A stretch of 26,578 nucleotides of DNA from Elysia marginata (lineage: Eukaryota; Mollusca; Gastropoda; Plakobranchidae): positions 126,611 through 153,188 of the forward strand of contig BMAT01002343.1 of NCBI GenBank assembly GCA_019649035.1, in the 5' to 3' direction. Each line of letters opens with the position of its first letter. Position 1 is the first letter of the stretch. A model generated the notes under the pieces. It ran no database searches, was not told the origin of the DNA, and saw nothing but the letters and a program-made list of their open reading frames with translations. A program made the position numbers and the translations under genes. This document shows, piece by piece, positions 1 through 14,200 of this stretch.

Positions 1-806
1 GATGTTCCATTGTTTTTGTTGGTGATGCAAAATCGGATAAAAGGAGACAGCCACTAAGCTGTAGAAAAAAAAAACAGCGTAAACGGAAAGAGGCAAAAAT
101 ATTTTTGGAGTATGTTTCTATGGCTGATGCCGAAGGAAGTATTAATGGAAGTGCGAATACCGCAAAAAAAAAAACGTCAAGGATTTTCTCGATCATTTTA
201 ATTTAAAGCTTTCGTTTACTGGTCATTCCTTTGTAACTCAATATTTCCTTGCAAGCACGTCGAAAATTCTCAATGTCCACTTTTCCACATATATATTTCC
301 TTTATTCTAAACATGAAAAAAGCCATCTTGAAATAAGTACACAATGCCTTCAACAATCAGCAAACTGTCTTTTCTTTTTCCTGATCAGGACTTTTTTCTC
401 TTCAACATAAAGCTTGTCTGCAGAAGTTGGGCTGTTTTGAAATAGAATAATGAACCAATTACTGTAACTGCATTACTGAATTCCTTTCTAATGGTGGAAA
501 GGTTTTGAAGGTGTGAAATTAGCAGTGGAGAGAAGTAGCCCTTAAGCGGAAAGTCCCGAAATGTCTGCCTTTAGTATGATCCGATCTTCGTCTTATAGTA
601 CCTTCGGCATCCACCGCCTTGCCACTGAGAGAAACTTAGCTTATATCATGTCGCCCCTACGCCCCTGAAGCACATAAGTGCATTGCATGTTTCCAACGCT
701 TAATCTAATTTCTTAAAGTTTGGTATAAAAAAAGCGTTTCTAAACAATGTTCTACAGTAAGAGACACAGTGTATTATATCCAGATGTGCCATTATTACTA
801 TTTCAG
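1..806 (+). other. Upstream intron or 5' flank, no gene seen
   Basis: AT-rich sequence with several A runs. Exon 1 starts with two bases of a split codon, so at least one more coding exon carrying the signal peptide must lie further upstream. I found no exon here that begins with ATG, encodes a hydrophobic leader and ends in the needed phase. No convincing promoter is visible. Confidence 0.6.
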
Positions 807-1074
807 GGCCAATCAAGGTACAACAAACGAATGAATGCGCAACAGAATGCCCTGCCTCAACAAAACTGACCTATGCCCCCGGAACGACCTACGTGTACGA
901 CTACAGAGTGGACTACAGCACCAGCATGTCCGGTGCATCGGAGGACTCGGCCAAACTGACCTTGACGACCACAGCAGAGCTGGAGGTTCTCGGACCGTGC
1001 GAGATGGCGCTCAGTCTTAGAGACACTCGCCTCTTCCACTCAGACGCTATGGGAGGCCTCAAGGCTGCCGACAA
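807..1074 (+). CDS. Exon 1: start of the vitellogenin-N beta barrel
   Basis: Residues 1-88. The acceptor is TTTCAG at 801-806 and the donor is GTGAGT at 1075. The segment has a paired-cysteine start (CATECP), then LTYAPGTTYVYDYRVDY, the first long strand of the LPD_N barrel in ApoB, MTP and apolipophorin, and then GPCEMALSLRD. The reading frame can be extended upstream of the first in-frame start-like codon, because the real exon edge is the acceptor. Mature protein probably begins close to residue 1. Confidence 0.9.
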
Positions 1075-4000
1075 GTGAGTTGATTGTATCTTGTTTCTCC
1101 CAGATTTACAAGAGCTACATCGAGAAAGCTATAGACACGGGCAGAAGACAACGAAAGTATTAACAGACCCATTAACAATTATCTTAACATTTTCTTCTTG
1201 GAAGTCACAAAAAATTATACGGAAATAGAAGTCAGTGAAACTTGAATAACAGACTTTAGGATGAAGGCTTATTTTGTATGAAACTGACAGTCTAGCTAAA
1301 TTTGTTTTCTTTTTCAGGGAGGACAGTTTCCGCAGAGGCTTGGAGGCATCTCCTCTAAGATTCTCCTACCAAGATGGCGCTGTTGAGCACATCTGCACCG
1401 CCACCCGTGAGGAACCCTGGGTCATGAACGTCAAGAAAGGAGTCCTGTCTGCCTTCCAGAACAACATGGACGATCTTAGCAAAGATCAGAATGTCACTGA
1501 GGTAATCGAAGTTTAACAAATACATTGAGCTACCTAACTTAACATAGTTACTATTTGTTCGTTGTTAATCGAATCGCGATAACTTCATGTAAAATTTGTA
1601 GGCGCATATGCTTCTTTATTCCATGCTTTTTAAACATTTATGTTCAGCATTCTAGATCAGTGTCTTTGTGGAGTACCTATCTATAATGTGTTAATTTATT
1701 ATATTTATGTGGCAAAAAAATAAAAAAAAAAGAAACCATCTCTAACGGTACATAATAATAGTGCAACTTGAAGTCTGCAGTTATAAAAGAGATATATGAG
1801 AGGATAATCTTTAAATTTCTCTCTCGTTTATAGACTGACGTGACTGGCACATGCAAGACCGAGTACACCAGCGTCAGCAACGGCTACTATAGCGACTCAG
1901 TGAGGAAGACTAAAGACATTCTCACCTGCACAGACCGCCACGACTACAGGACCATCCTGCAGATGGTGCCCTACACTGAGCCCTCGGTAAAGATGCTCTC
2001 TCTTTCTTTGTTTGAATATCCCAATTTATCTCTTCAAACCTTTTCCTTCAATATACTCGTTTTTTTTGCTTTTTTTCTGCAACTTGCTGAAATCAGGCGT
2101 TATGATACAGTGTGAATCTAAACGTGTACATTGTAAGTTAGCTGTTTTCTAAAATATGCAGAAAAAGCTCCTTAATAAAGAAATCTACCTAATAGGTACA
2201 AAAGCGCACGTGCAAGAGTATATGCCAAAAGTTATCCAGCCATATATTTTAGTCCACTCTAAGAAAGGTGGGAAACTAATTTTTAGGGCCTTATACTAAT
2301 GATGCGACGGGTCGATTACGTTTATCAGTGTTTTTTTTGTTTGCAACCTACGAAAAATGTACTGTAAATAAGATTTTAAAAAGTATGGACTATATTTCAT
2401 GAAGTTTTATCCTAAAAGATTCATAGGCCAAAAAGGTTAGATAAATTTAGCTGTTGCATTCTACATACCGAGGTTGAAATTTATTCATTTTTTCACAGGA
2501 GCTTCAGTCCATTCCTCTGATGAAGACCACCCACGAGTGTGACCAGGTAATCCAGAGAGGAGGAGTTCTGCAGTCAACTACCTGTACTGAGACACACGTC
2601 TATAGACCTTTCTCCAACGGCCAGAGCGGAGGTGCTACGTCTGTCACACAGACTCTGACCTACAATACTTACAAGAGGCGTGTTCTCTCCAGAAAAGGTA
2701 GACTAAATGTAAACTCAAATGTTTGAGGGGAAATTTAACATTTTCAGTATACATTATTATGTTAAAATCCGTCGACACTCAATCAGTGTTAAATGTAGTA
2801 AGAGCTTAGGAAGCTTTGAACTTTTCGAATATTTTCAACCGAGAAAAAAGTTAAATACATTTGTAGATGCTTCTCAATTTAGACTTCATAACTCTGCCGT
2901 GGACAAACCAGGTGCAGCATCTCTCATATGGTTTATACTGCAAGTACTGCACTTGGTTTTGTCCCTGGCAGAGTTATGAAGCATAGTTACACCCCAAGCA
3001 GTTAAACTGTAAGTAAAGTGACTCCTTTCGCAGTACATAGTATCTTGGCACTGAGTTAGTAAATGAAACTAAAATATGGCTAGTGAGAACAAAGTCTACT
3101 GGATTATCTAGTCTATTGATCACACTAAAAACAATCAATCTCTCTCACTTTTAATAGCTGATAAAAGCATTGTGTCATAAAGTTGAAATTTCAACATCGG
3201 TTCTATTTCAGACACAATCTCCAGCACAGACAGTCTGCTGTTCGACCACTCCGCCTCCAGACTGAGCGCCAGCCAAGCCCGCCAACAGGTGGAGCAGAAA
3301 CTGAAGGAAGTCTGCGAGAGCACTTCTTACGATGTCAGACCCGAGTCCCCACGTCTGTTCTCAGAGCTCGTCTATGCCCTCAAGGCCCTGGACAAGCAGA
3401 CCATGGATGAGGTTTTCCGCCAGCTCAAAACCAAGACTCTCTGCCCAAGCAACAACAAGGCATAGTAAGAAACGTCTTTACAATTCTTTTTTAATTAAAA
3501 AAAAATATGAACTAATCCACCACTTTACCATTTTGTGTCACCATTTAACAATTCTATCATGAAAAATTCTCAGCTCAGAGGAATAGAGCGTGTCATTTGT
3601 TAGGGCAATGAATCATTTTACCCAATAGCCAGTGTAAAAAGTATAGCACCTTTAACGTACTCTCCTCAGCAAAACCTTTTTGGACGCCCTGCCAGTTGTC
3701 AGCACCAGCTCTTCTGTTAGTTTGATGACTTCATTTATTATCAATGAAGACGTTGACGAAATCCAGGCTGGTGTATGGATTCCTTCCCTTGCCTTCATCA
3801 AAGCCCCGACATCCGAAATGCTCCTTGAAGCCAAGGTAAACTCCTACGTACAAATTGTTTCTTATCTGTTTTCTGTATCTTTTAGATTTTACAAACAAAT
3901 AAGAAACTGTTACATTTCTCTCTTGTAAATTTTAATGTGAGTCTAAACAGTTGAAGAGAGGACCGCCAGTTTCATGTATTGCATGCTAAATAGTAAAACA

Positions 4001-7000
4001 TCGTCAACTTAGGATTCTAACCAATTACAGAATCACCTAGGATATTTATAAGTAAACCAAGTCTCATAAGATTGTTCATAATCAAATTTTAGACATACTT
4101 TAACTACTTTACTCAACATTTTTTTGTAACGCCCTTGTGGTGATGGCTGCTACTATCACTGCCTGATAAGCTATCTACATGGAAACGTTTTAAGGCCCAT
4201 TCAGTCCACAAGTTGTCAAGTTTCTCTGGGAAGCAAACACACTTTTAGGTATAATCATTACAATCCAGCGTATAAAAAGAATAGATATAACAAACTATTT
4301 AAGTTTAAGATTTGTTATTATAAGTTACTGAACGTGCTTTTTCTTCAATGCTCTGTTCTCTCTCTCTCTCCAGCCCCTGTTGGACAGTGACAAGTTTGGC
4401 GCATACGCCCTCTTGCCTGTGTCTTCTATGGTGAACAACTTTTGCTTCAGATCCAGCGCTTGCGAACAGAGTTATGCCGTCCTCAGCACAATGGACTCAC
4501 TGGAGAGGAGAATCCCTCAAGGGTGTGATGCCTCTGGCAAAGACTTCCTTAAGGTACAGAAAAAACAAAGATCCCTTGTAAATGTAATCTTAATAGACAG
4601 TAGTTTTAAACAATATAAATTATTGTACCTCATGGAGAGCACGGCTCTGGCTAATGTTCGGTTGGAAGGGTGGTTATTTATTTATATTTTTATTTCATAA
4701 AGAGTTAAATTTTGTCTAAACTCGTCATTTAATGACACGATGATAATTATTTTACTTCTTTCCCGTAGAATAGAAAACACTACTAGTAATTTGAATTCTC
4801 TCGCTTCCTCAGGTTCTTCTGACCCTGCGAGCTATCGGTAACGCCGGCCATGCCAGCCGTGCTGTGCCAGTGATCGCCAAGTGTTTGACCAATTCCGACA
4901 ACTCTCTGGAGATCCGGGTGGCCGCCGCAAACGCTTTCAGACGTATGCCTTGTGATGCTGAGGTAATTTTCTGTTAACTGTAATAGTTTTTTGCCAGGGT
5001 GTTTTTTTAACCGTGTGTTTTTAATTGAAAACTGTACATTCAATTTAAAAATATTGACTTTAAAGTCTTTGCAAATGGATCAAAGTATAAAGTTTGTAAT
5101 GTACAATTCGACTTGTCATATACTTGAGAATAACACCACTGAAATGTTATCCGTACAGGAAACTCAGCTGTGGAACACTTACGAGAACTCTGAGCTGGAC
5201 TCTGAGCTGAGAATCGCTGCCTACCAGGCCCTGATGCGCTGTCCCAGTGACGCAACTCTGGGCAAGATGGCGGCCAGTCTGGGCGGTGAGCTGGACGAGC
5301 AGGTGGGAGCCTATGTCTACAGTCACATGACCAACCTGAAGCAGACCTCAGACCCTCACAAACAAATGGTGTCCCGCGCTTTGGACAAGTGAGTTTGATT
5401 ATCACTGTTATTTTTTACAGGTCTAGGTCTAATGTTTGCCAGCATCCACTTGCCAGCGAGGCAAACCTGCACTGTTCTATCAGCCAAAGTGTCAAAGCCA
5501 TTCACATTCACAGACAAAAACATCACATTTATTCCGATCAAATGAAACCGGCTGAAAAAAAAAGACATAAAGTGACTCTGGGTGTGATTTGACACCTGAC
5601 TGATTTTAGAAGCTTACGTAAAATACCTTTTGAGGGACTCAAACCCAAATTTATTTCGATCGTGAACAAAGCATGATACGACATCGGTCCACAGCTAAAG
5701 GTATCTATAATTGTGATGTTATCCCCCACATGGCCATATCAAATGTAAACTTTTTTTTAGCAAAGAAAACACTATATGCCTGTTTAGCATACATTATTTT
5801 CAGTCTAGATGTAGTTCTCACATTCTTTTGTTTCTCTACAGCCTAGTGATCCCAACCAAGTATATGTCCAACCCAATTAAAGCATCCACAAACCTGGAAG
5901 TATCCGCCCTCATCAACAAGATCAACACCGGCTTCGTGGCTGAGAGCAACCTGGTGTGGTCTAACAACGCCCAGGTGCCCCGCTCTGCCTCTGCCAACCT
6001 CACTGTGGAACTTTTCGGCCAGTCCATCAACTTGGTTGATTTCGGAGGACGTGTTGAGGGACTTGAGCATTTGATCAAAAACATCTGGGGAGCGAAGGGC
6101 GCTTCTCGTATAGAAACGGTAAAATGTCTACAGAGATAAATAGAATCATACCGTGCTGACAAAGTTGAAGTAAATAAATTGGGTTATTCACAAACCCTTT
6201 TTTGAAATAGACACAGCTTGTCAACATTGCACCAAATAATAATAAATGTTGCTGTTAAAAGTGTTAATAACCTTATTTAGTTCAGTGTTAAAATTTCTCA
6301 AAATGTATTAACTAACAGTTAAAAAAATCTAGGAAATCATATATGTCCCACTTAATAACAAAAAAAAAAAGAATGCCTATCACTAATAAACATGCTTTGG
6401 CTATCTCACAGTCTAAATACCGTGGCTCCGTCTATGGACGCGTTTTTGGCAACGAGATGTTCTTCATGCATAGCGACCAAATCAAACTACCAACGGAGAA
6501 ACCCAGCGACACTTGGCTACAAATGCTTGTCGGTCTCAAGGAGAAACAAGAGTTGGCCTACACTTTCAGCAAGGAAATCATGGATGTTGGGTAAGATTAC
6601 ACTACCAGTCCATCATATTGAGGTTTGCAATCTTGTTTATTATAAACCCCGAACAGAAAAGAGTATCTTTTAATTGATAAGGAAAAGGAAATGGATGCGA
6701 TTGCTTCAGAAACGTAATACACCAATAGAAGCAAATTATGAACATAAATATATATATTTTTAACGCATGGGAATTTAATGCAAAAATAAAAATTAACATT
6801 TAAAAGAATGTTCGCGAAAGTTTTTACAATTTATTCCTTGAACGCAACAAAAATTTTGGACCAATAACTTTTGTTGACGTTTTGTTTTGTTTCTTTTAGC
6901 ATGGTCATCCCATCAGTTGCTGGTCTTCCTATCAACATTGAAGTGAACGGGTCCGCTGTTGTAGATCTGCTTCTCAAAGGAAAGGCTGATGTTCTGAACT

Positions 7001-10000
7001 TGGCAGTCTCCCCGAGGTCAATGGAAATCGACGGTGAAGTCAGGCCAAGGTCAACAATCTTACCATTCTATATTGAAACATTACCGACATGTGTTTGTTA
7101 TACCTTCAATTGCTTAAGCATACATCTACGTCTATATTTACATTTTCCATCTCAATGTGAAAATTTGCAAAAACCTTAAAGTGTTAGCTTTCATAGGAAG
7201 TTTGAAAGAAAATATCTAGCATTGGTAAAGTTCATGTGCATCAAATCTAGATAACCCGTACATTTTTTATGTCTAATAGTCATACGGGCATTTTCCTAGG
7301 CCTTTTGGGTGGTGAGGGTGGGGGTATGGGTGGTTAGTGATACGTTTTAGTTTTTATTTCAATTTCTTAACAACATAAAGCTTTTAGTACGTGCAAAAAG
7401 CAGGCTGCTGTAATATCTTTCTGTATCTTTCCCTCACCTCCTCTCACACACCAACAGTGCTGCACTGGAAATCAGTGGAACCATGTCCGTTGATGCCTAC
7501 TTCACAAAGACAGGTCTACGCATGCGCAATACTCTTCACACCAGCACCTCCCTCAAGGGCCGCATTCAGTTGGAACGTGGTGAACTGTTCACCGTTGAGT
7601 TCGACAGCCCAAGGGAGAAGATGGAAATCTTCGATGCGAGGTAGGTAGCACCAGCGTTTCAAAGAGTCCTAAATTAAGGTGTACAGGGCTTGTTTTTCTT
7701 AAGGTTCACGTCTTATCATGGTATAATAGAAATACCTTATACCTTTTTCTCGAGGAATTTTTTAAAATAAACTGGAAAATTAATGAATTGTATCTCCAAC
7801 AAAACACGAAAAATATAACATATAATTTTTTTTCAGCTCAAAGTTTTTCATTCTGCACAACAACGTGGAGCAAGAGCAGAAGATGATCACTGAGAACCGC
7901 AAGGAATTCGAGTGGTGCTCTTCCGAGACCCTGTCCGATGTCACCGGCGCTGTTCTGTGCGGCAAGATCAGCTACCCTAACGCCTCCATGCAGAGTGAGG
8001 GCCCTTACTTCCCGTTGACAGGACCCAGCAGTGCTAGCCTGATTCTGCGCAAGACAGACACCCACTCTGGATACAAACTTCTTGTCAAGAGAATCCAAGT
8101 AAGCAATATGGAGACCGGTATCCTGGATGTAAACGTTTGGATAACAGAAACCATCGTAACCATTTTCACTAAAGAGTCTTAAAAATTTTTACCCGTAAAA
8201 GCGATGAAAATTTGTTTTGCCGCGTAGCGTGCAGAATTTATTTAAATAAACCTTTAGAACTAAACAGTTTTTTCTTTTAAAACCTTCCTCTGCTCTGGAA
8301 AAAAGTTCCTTAATTTTATGAACTATTCTGTTTCTTTGTTGAAACCCTTTTTTTACCCAACGATTCAAATGCTTCTTTCCTATCACAGACCAGACAGCAA
8401 AGCGTTGCTCAGATTTCCTTCAACACCCCCGGCTCAAGAACAAACCGTGTCATCCTGATTGACCTGACAGCTGACCGCCCCCGCAACTCGCTCAGTGCCC
8501 AGGTTGTCACTCCCTGGAAGAAGATGGAATACACCGGTATGTTTAATGTTTATCTGCGAAATGTTATAAGTTGGATTGGGTATAAGGAATGGCAAGAAAA
8601 GAATGTGAAGGTTAGGGTGATCGTATCAGCTTAAAGGAAGGCTTAGAACTATTGCCATAATTTTACTAGTAGGATCTTGGATAAACATAAAGTCGATGAG
8701 ATTTCTTGACAGTAACTTTTGCAAGGTTGACCACTGTGTTTGTATACACAGATTTTGATGTTTCATTTTATTGCAGTTTTTGTGGTTCGCAAATTCTTAG
8801 ATAATGTCAGATATGTTTTTCTTCACAACATTTCATTTGGTTATAGGGAACAGTATCATTAATTTTTTAGTTCAACCAATATAATATAGTCCCTATTTAA
8901 AATATTACAATTAAAGAAGATGATGTTATCACAAAATATGATTATTACAAACGCCGATTTCCCGTGTTTACAGGTTTTGTGATTGACACTGATGAGACGA
9001 AGACCGTATCTGGAACTTTGACCGTAGACAGCAGAGACATTTATGGTCTTACCGCTGAAGTGAAGATCAGCAAATCAAAGAGAAAAATTCGCTTGAGCCC
9101 GCTGGTTGTGATCAGAAGACCAGGCCAAGACAAAATTGAACTCAGTGGTTTCATCGCCAAGAAAGGTTTCAAGTCTTTTGACGTGGATCTCTCTCTGTCT
9201 GGTCTGCAGGAACTGCCGTATAACATCAAGAGTAAGCCATCATCCTAAAACAATGTTCTTAGTAACTCATTATATAAATATGACATAATAAAATACAAGC
9301 CAACATTGCCACAAGTCTTTAAATGATGTTTTTTAGGAAAGTGCGTAACTTTGGCTTTATCTGCCAAAAAAAAAATGCGTTGAACGGTAGCATGGCATTC
9401 GGTTAAAAGAAATACTAGCCTAAATTTGGTGTAATAAATTGCAATGCACTATGTAGTATCACTACCATAGAAAGTATACAAGACGCCTGGTTTTAAAATG
9501 TTTTACGAAAATAACTATACAGAACAGAAAAAGAACAAGTAGCAAAAAAAACGAAACAAGAAAAAAAACACTGACGCTGTTATTGATAAAAGTGACATCT
9601 CAGAGCTCTGGTTGTTTCTCCAAGTAATCAATTATAGAGGTTATTTTAATTTTACCATGCAGTAAAAGCGGGTGATATTGACGCACAATGCCGTGTGGGA
9701 AAGGATGTTTTAAGAAACAATTTTTAAAGAAAACCCTATTGTCCAGAGCGTTGTAAAGTGTCTCACGTCTTTTTTCTATGCTGACCTTATTTATTCATCA
9801 TTATCTACTATTTTAATCTAGTGCAATAACGAATTTTATAAATTTTATGCTGCTGAAAAAGAAAGAAAAATCATGATACTTTGAACGCTAACTGTTTCCC
9901 ATTCTTGTGGCCTACAGCATCGATATCCAATGGAAACGAAGAAAAGAGCATCCACGCCAGCGTGAGTGCGGATGGAGGCAAGAGTGTGTACAGCATTGAG

Positions 10001-11183
10001 GCTGGCTCGGCTCTCAAGATGCCCAAAAAGAAAATCAACATGAACACATCTCTCAAAATCAACACACCTAAGAGAAATATTGTTCTTGTGGACGCCACAG
10101 CCAACTATAAACAGGACTCAATGCTGAACTTTGACGGCACTTTGGATATTCATAAGCTGATGAAGAGGCCTGCTTCTCTCAAAGGTAAGTTTACGTGCAG
10201 ATTTGATTTAGTTCTTTTAAGGTCACTCTTCTTTTCGTAAAGGTAGAAAAACGAAGACGCAAGGTGGTTCAGCAGGCAGAGCGCAAGAACAACAGTAATG
10301 CGGTCAAGCGCTCGAGTCCTTGCATAGAAAATCGGACACTTCTATCCACTTGGATCCATTTTCATTTTGAAGACTGTTTATCTCTATCTCGATTCTTTTT
10401 TACTGCTGTTTTTGACTGTTATCTAATTCTATAATACAAAAAAGGAAAAGGGTTTATTTTTTTTCTAAACGCACTATACTGAATCATTCAATGCGAAAGT
10501 GGCAAGCGATAGATGGCTTAGGTTTGCCAGAGTATGCAAAATAAGCAATATTTCTTAGAAAATTTAGAACATTTAGACATGGAAGCTTAGAGCTTAGAGA
10601 TATGTAGTGCAAAACTAAAGCGTAAAAATCTTACATTTCATTATTATCTATCTTTATTCTTTCAGTGGACGTGAAACAACAGACAAAGAGAGCTAGAGGA
10701 ACTGTTTACACAGTGAGCACCAGTGTCAAGAGCTCACCCGTCACTGGCCGTTTCAGCAGCAACATCTCTCTGAAGAAGAGGCTCTACTCTACAAAAACAG
10801 TTCTAGACTACTCCATCCCTAAGGTGTCCAAGAACAAAATAACACTGTCTGGGAAGATCAGAGACAAAAGCACCTCAAGCTTCACAAAGTACACCGTTAC
10901 CGGGTATGATTTGTCGTCTCCCTTTTAGTTGCTTTGCCCTAACATATCCGTGCCATTGCACACTTTGGAGAACACTGCAGCTACTGTTACAGGTGGTTTC
11001 GTTAAAAAAAATGTACATAGAAATGCTCACTTTAAATTTACAGGGCAATCTGGATCACCGGCACTATTGTGAAAAAAAGATTAATAACTTTTCCAGGTTC
11101 TTAACGCTAAAGCCTCTCAACGTGATTTGGGTATCTGAGCCATTATTGTCATTATTTTCATTTTTAGTTTTATTTATTTTTTA

Positions 11184-11220
<37 letters not shown>

Positions 11221-14200
11221 CATCATTATCATTAATTGTGTTATTAGGATTATTATAATTTTTCATGCTATAGATTTACATCTACCATCTACGTTAATTA
11301 TACAGAGACTTTGATGTGAAGAAGAATCCAGAATACAACGCTGCTGTCAACGTGGATCTTGACCACAAGAAGAGACACACTGATTTCGAACTGAAGGTCC
11401 GATACGGAAAGAATCCAAAAGATAAGGTTAAAACCTTGTTCTTCAACACAGTTCTCGACAGAAAAGTTCGCAGTTACAAAGATGTCAAAGTGACCTGCAA
11501 TATGAAAGCTGATGCACCAGAATATGTGAGTTTTTATTTATAATAATGTATTTTTAGCAAATGAACTTTTCTAGATACCTCATGTCAAGGAATTTAGGAT
11601 ATTAGACAATTGCCATTTGCCGAATAGAGTCAATGCATACAGTGGGTTTTGTCTGGGCTGTGTTCAAGTAGAAAGCTGACCTGAAGTTTCAACATATCCG
11701 TGAGATACCTTCATCCGCGAGGCAGGACAGAACAACCGCCGATTTTCAACATGCGTAGGAGTTGTATGAGCTGTTCCAACAAACTATTTTTTTAGTTAAG
11801 CGTTACATTTCATGGAACATTTTTTCTTATAAAAAAAAAACCTAGAAATTCTAGACATATATTCTCTATCTAAAAAAATAATCTTCAAAATACAACACAA
11901 AATGAATTTATCTTTTGCTGTGGACCTGAAGAAGAATTTTGGTCGCTGATTTTAGATAGTTGCCCAGTTTATATCTACGAACTGTCTCTTTTTAAAGAAT
12001 AGTCAATCAAAAATGCCCAGAGAAGCCAAGTGGCGCACAGGGTTCATGGAAAATCGTTGCTGCGGCTTTCGCATTTCGACGGTTAGGAACGTTCGCACCT
12101 GTAAAGAGGGATGTCGCTGACCGAGCAGTAAGGTGACATAAGGACATTATTCGTTGTGAATTGTATAGAGAGATCCTTATAGCTTACTGTACTGCGCATA
12201 GGTTCTACGAGGCATTAATCAGAGCAAGAGACGTTAACCCCTACTTAGACTGTCTCTGTATTTGGTTCGTTTTCCAACTCTTACCCATTTAAAATTGTTT
12301 ATGGTTTTACTCAGATAAATGGTACCTAAATAAAACAAAACTATTATTATGATTATCATTATTATGTTTTCATCATTTACAATATCTAAATCCCTTTCGA
12401 GAAATTTTCCTTCATTACTCAGCGTAACTGTGTCGCTACAAGAGCAGCGCCACTAATACCCCAGACGATCAGTACATTTGAAAAGCCACGTTTCACCCAT
12501 AAGCAGCGTGATGCAGGCGCATATCACAAATTCAAGCATTGCCTGTAGCTGAGTACCCATTTAATAGGTGGGTGGACTGGGGAAAGTTAGGGTAAATTGC
12601 TTTCCCAAGGTATTGCAGCATGGCATGTTTGGAAATCGAACCCACTACCGCCGGATCATGAGTTCGACGCGCCAACCACTTTGCCACGCTGCCTCTATGT
12701 TACTCCTACCTAAAAATTAATTACTGATCTAAGACTATCTACATGTTTTAGTCTGTTTCTCTTCTCTGTCAGGTTATCTGCCCAACGTTATGCCTGTCTA
12801 TTTCCGTTCTGTGTTCTTTAGAAAGCTGTGGGGGTTTGTTAACCAACTCCCCAACTATCCATCTATGTATACAATTTGTTTCATTTAGGTTTCTTTACAT
12901 TTCAGGATGTCGATGTCACAATCTCCGGCGAGCATGATCACAACTCCGGCCTGCTTGACTCCAAACTTAACGTTGCTTATGGAAAGGGCAAAGAGTACAA
13001 ACACACTGTTTATTTGAAGAGCAAAAGCAAAAATAAGGATCATTACGTTGGAAAAGCTACTATTGCATGGCCTGGAGCAGAATATATGGTTAACTCTAAT
13101 CTAAAAGAGGTAGGCAAAAAACACTATACTGGCGAGCTGAAGATGAAGAGTGCTGACGGCGTCAAACACTCGATTGATGGAGATTACAAAATGACCGGCC
13201 CTAAAACCCATGAGTTTACCACTAAGATGAGCTTCAAGGGATATAAAAGACTGGTATTGTCTGGATCAGCAGGAATGCACAAGAAAAAACCACACGTGTC
13301 TGGACAGATTCAGTACGGCAAAGATGCCTATGGTCTTAGTGCAAGTGCTAAAGCCTTGAAGAACAATGCTGGAGAAATGGTTGTAGAGCTGACTAACCCA
13401 GACAGACGTATGGTTCTGAAACTGGACGGCGAGAAGTCTAAACATCAGTACGAGGGAAGTCTTGTAGCCTCTTGGGACGCGGATAAAGACGAGAACAAGA
13501 AAATCACTATCACCGGATCAACGTACAACAAAGAGTCAAGGAAAGGGGTCAGTGTTGGAGGAGATATGACATTTACTTCACCTTTTGAGAACTTCGAAAA
13601 TCTTGCAAGCAGCTTCAAGTACGGAAGTGACGGAAGTCAGCATAACATCCTGGGAAAGATGAACATGGGAGATGATAGATACATGACAAATGTCATCTTG
13701 CAGAAACCTATCAGTATAGAGCACATTTCTGGGTCAATTGAAGCCGAAACCCCTTTTAAGGAAATGCGCAAATTGTCAGCACAGGTTTTCCACACATGGG
13801 AGGACAAAGTCAGCACTGTGGTCAAGGGAACTCTTAACAATGAAAATGCAATGCTTGATGTGCAAGGAAAAGGTGGGTTTAAAGACTTCAATGGAAAGGT
13901 CATCTTTACCTCAAGCATTGAGAATGCAAAGGATATTTCCGTGACCGTCTCTCACGCCCTCAACCCTGAAGATGTCAACAGCTTTATTGAGGTCAGCCAT
14001 GATAATCAGTTATACCGGAGTGATTTGATTGGCAACTTTGTAAGAAATGGATGGCACATAAAGACCGACGGCAGTCTGACTTTCAACTCACCCGATTCAG
14101 AATTCTCCACCTCTTGGGAGCATAAGAACGGCAAAAAACGAATCAACTCCAAGTTAGATGGTAAATGGGACGAAGACAAATTGAACTTTCACCTAACCGG

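Larger units (their letters stand above)
11526..12905 (+). other. Intron 19, the longest intron, with retroposon debris
   Basis: 1,380 bases. It holds a reverse-oriented SINE (about 12481-12697) and a possible second retroposon remnant (about 12028-12370). The first 500 bases show no gene or repeat I recognise. Confidence 0.75.

Noticed and set aside
112-210. ATG at 112 followed by a short hydrophobic stretch as the missing signal-peptide exon
   Set aside because: Only about four hydrophobic residues follow before charged ones, and the nearest GT gives phase 0, whereas exon 1 needs one preceding base.
2941-2972. Resemblance of the hairpin's right arm to the miR-92 family
   Set aside because: Only fragments (TGCACTT and GTCCC) are shared, separated by extra bases, and the seed differs. 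I do not claim membership.
5434-5466. Small inverted repeat GTTTGCC / GGCAAAC
   Set aside because: A 7-bp stem with a 19-base loop is expected by chance in this much sequence.
10666-10720. T-K-R-A-R-G in exon 18 as the furin cleavage site
   Set aside because: P4 is lysine and P2 is alanine, so it misses the R-x-[KR]-R consensus. It is noted as a weak candidate only.
10906-11235. A 109-codon frame ending in polytyrosine
   Set aside because: It is produced by the TTA microsatellite in intron 18 and has no exon signals.
12889-12905. Alternative acceptor TTTAG at 12884-12888 before the giant exon
   Set aside because: It would add 17 bases and break the reading frame.
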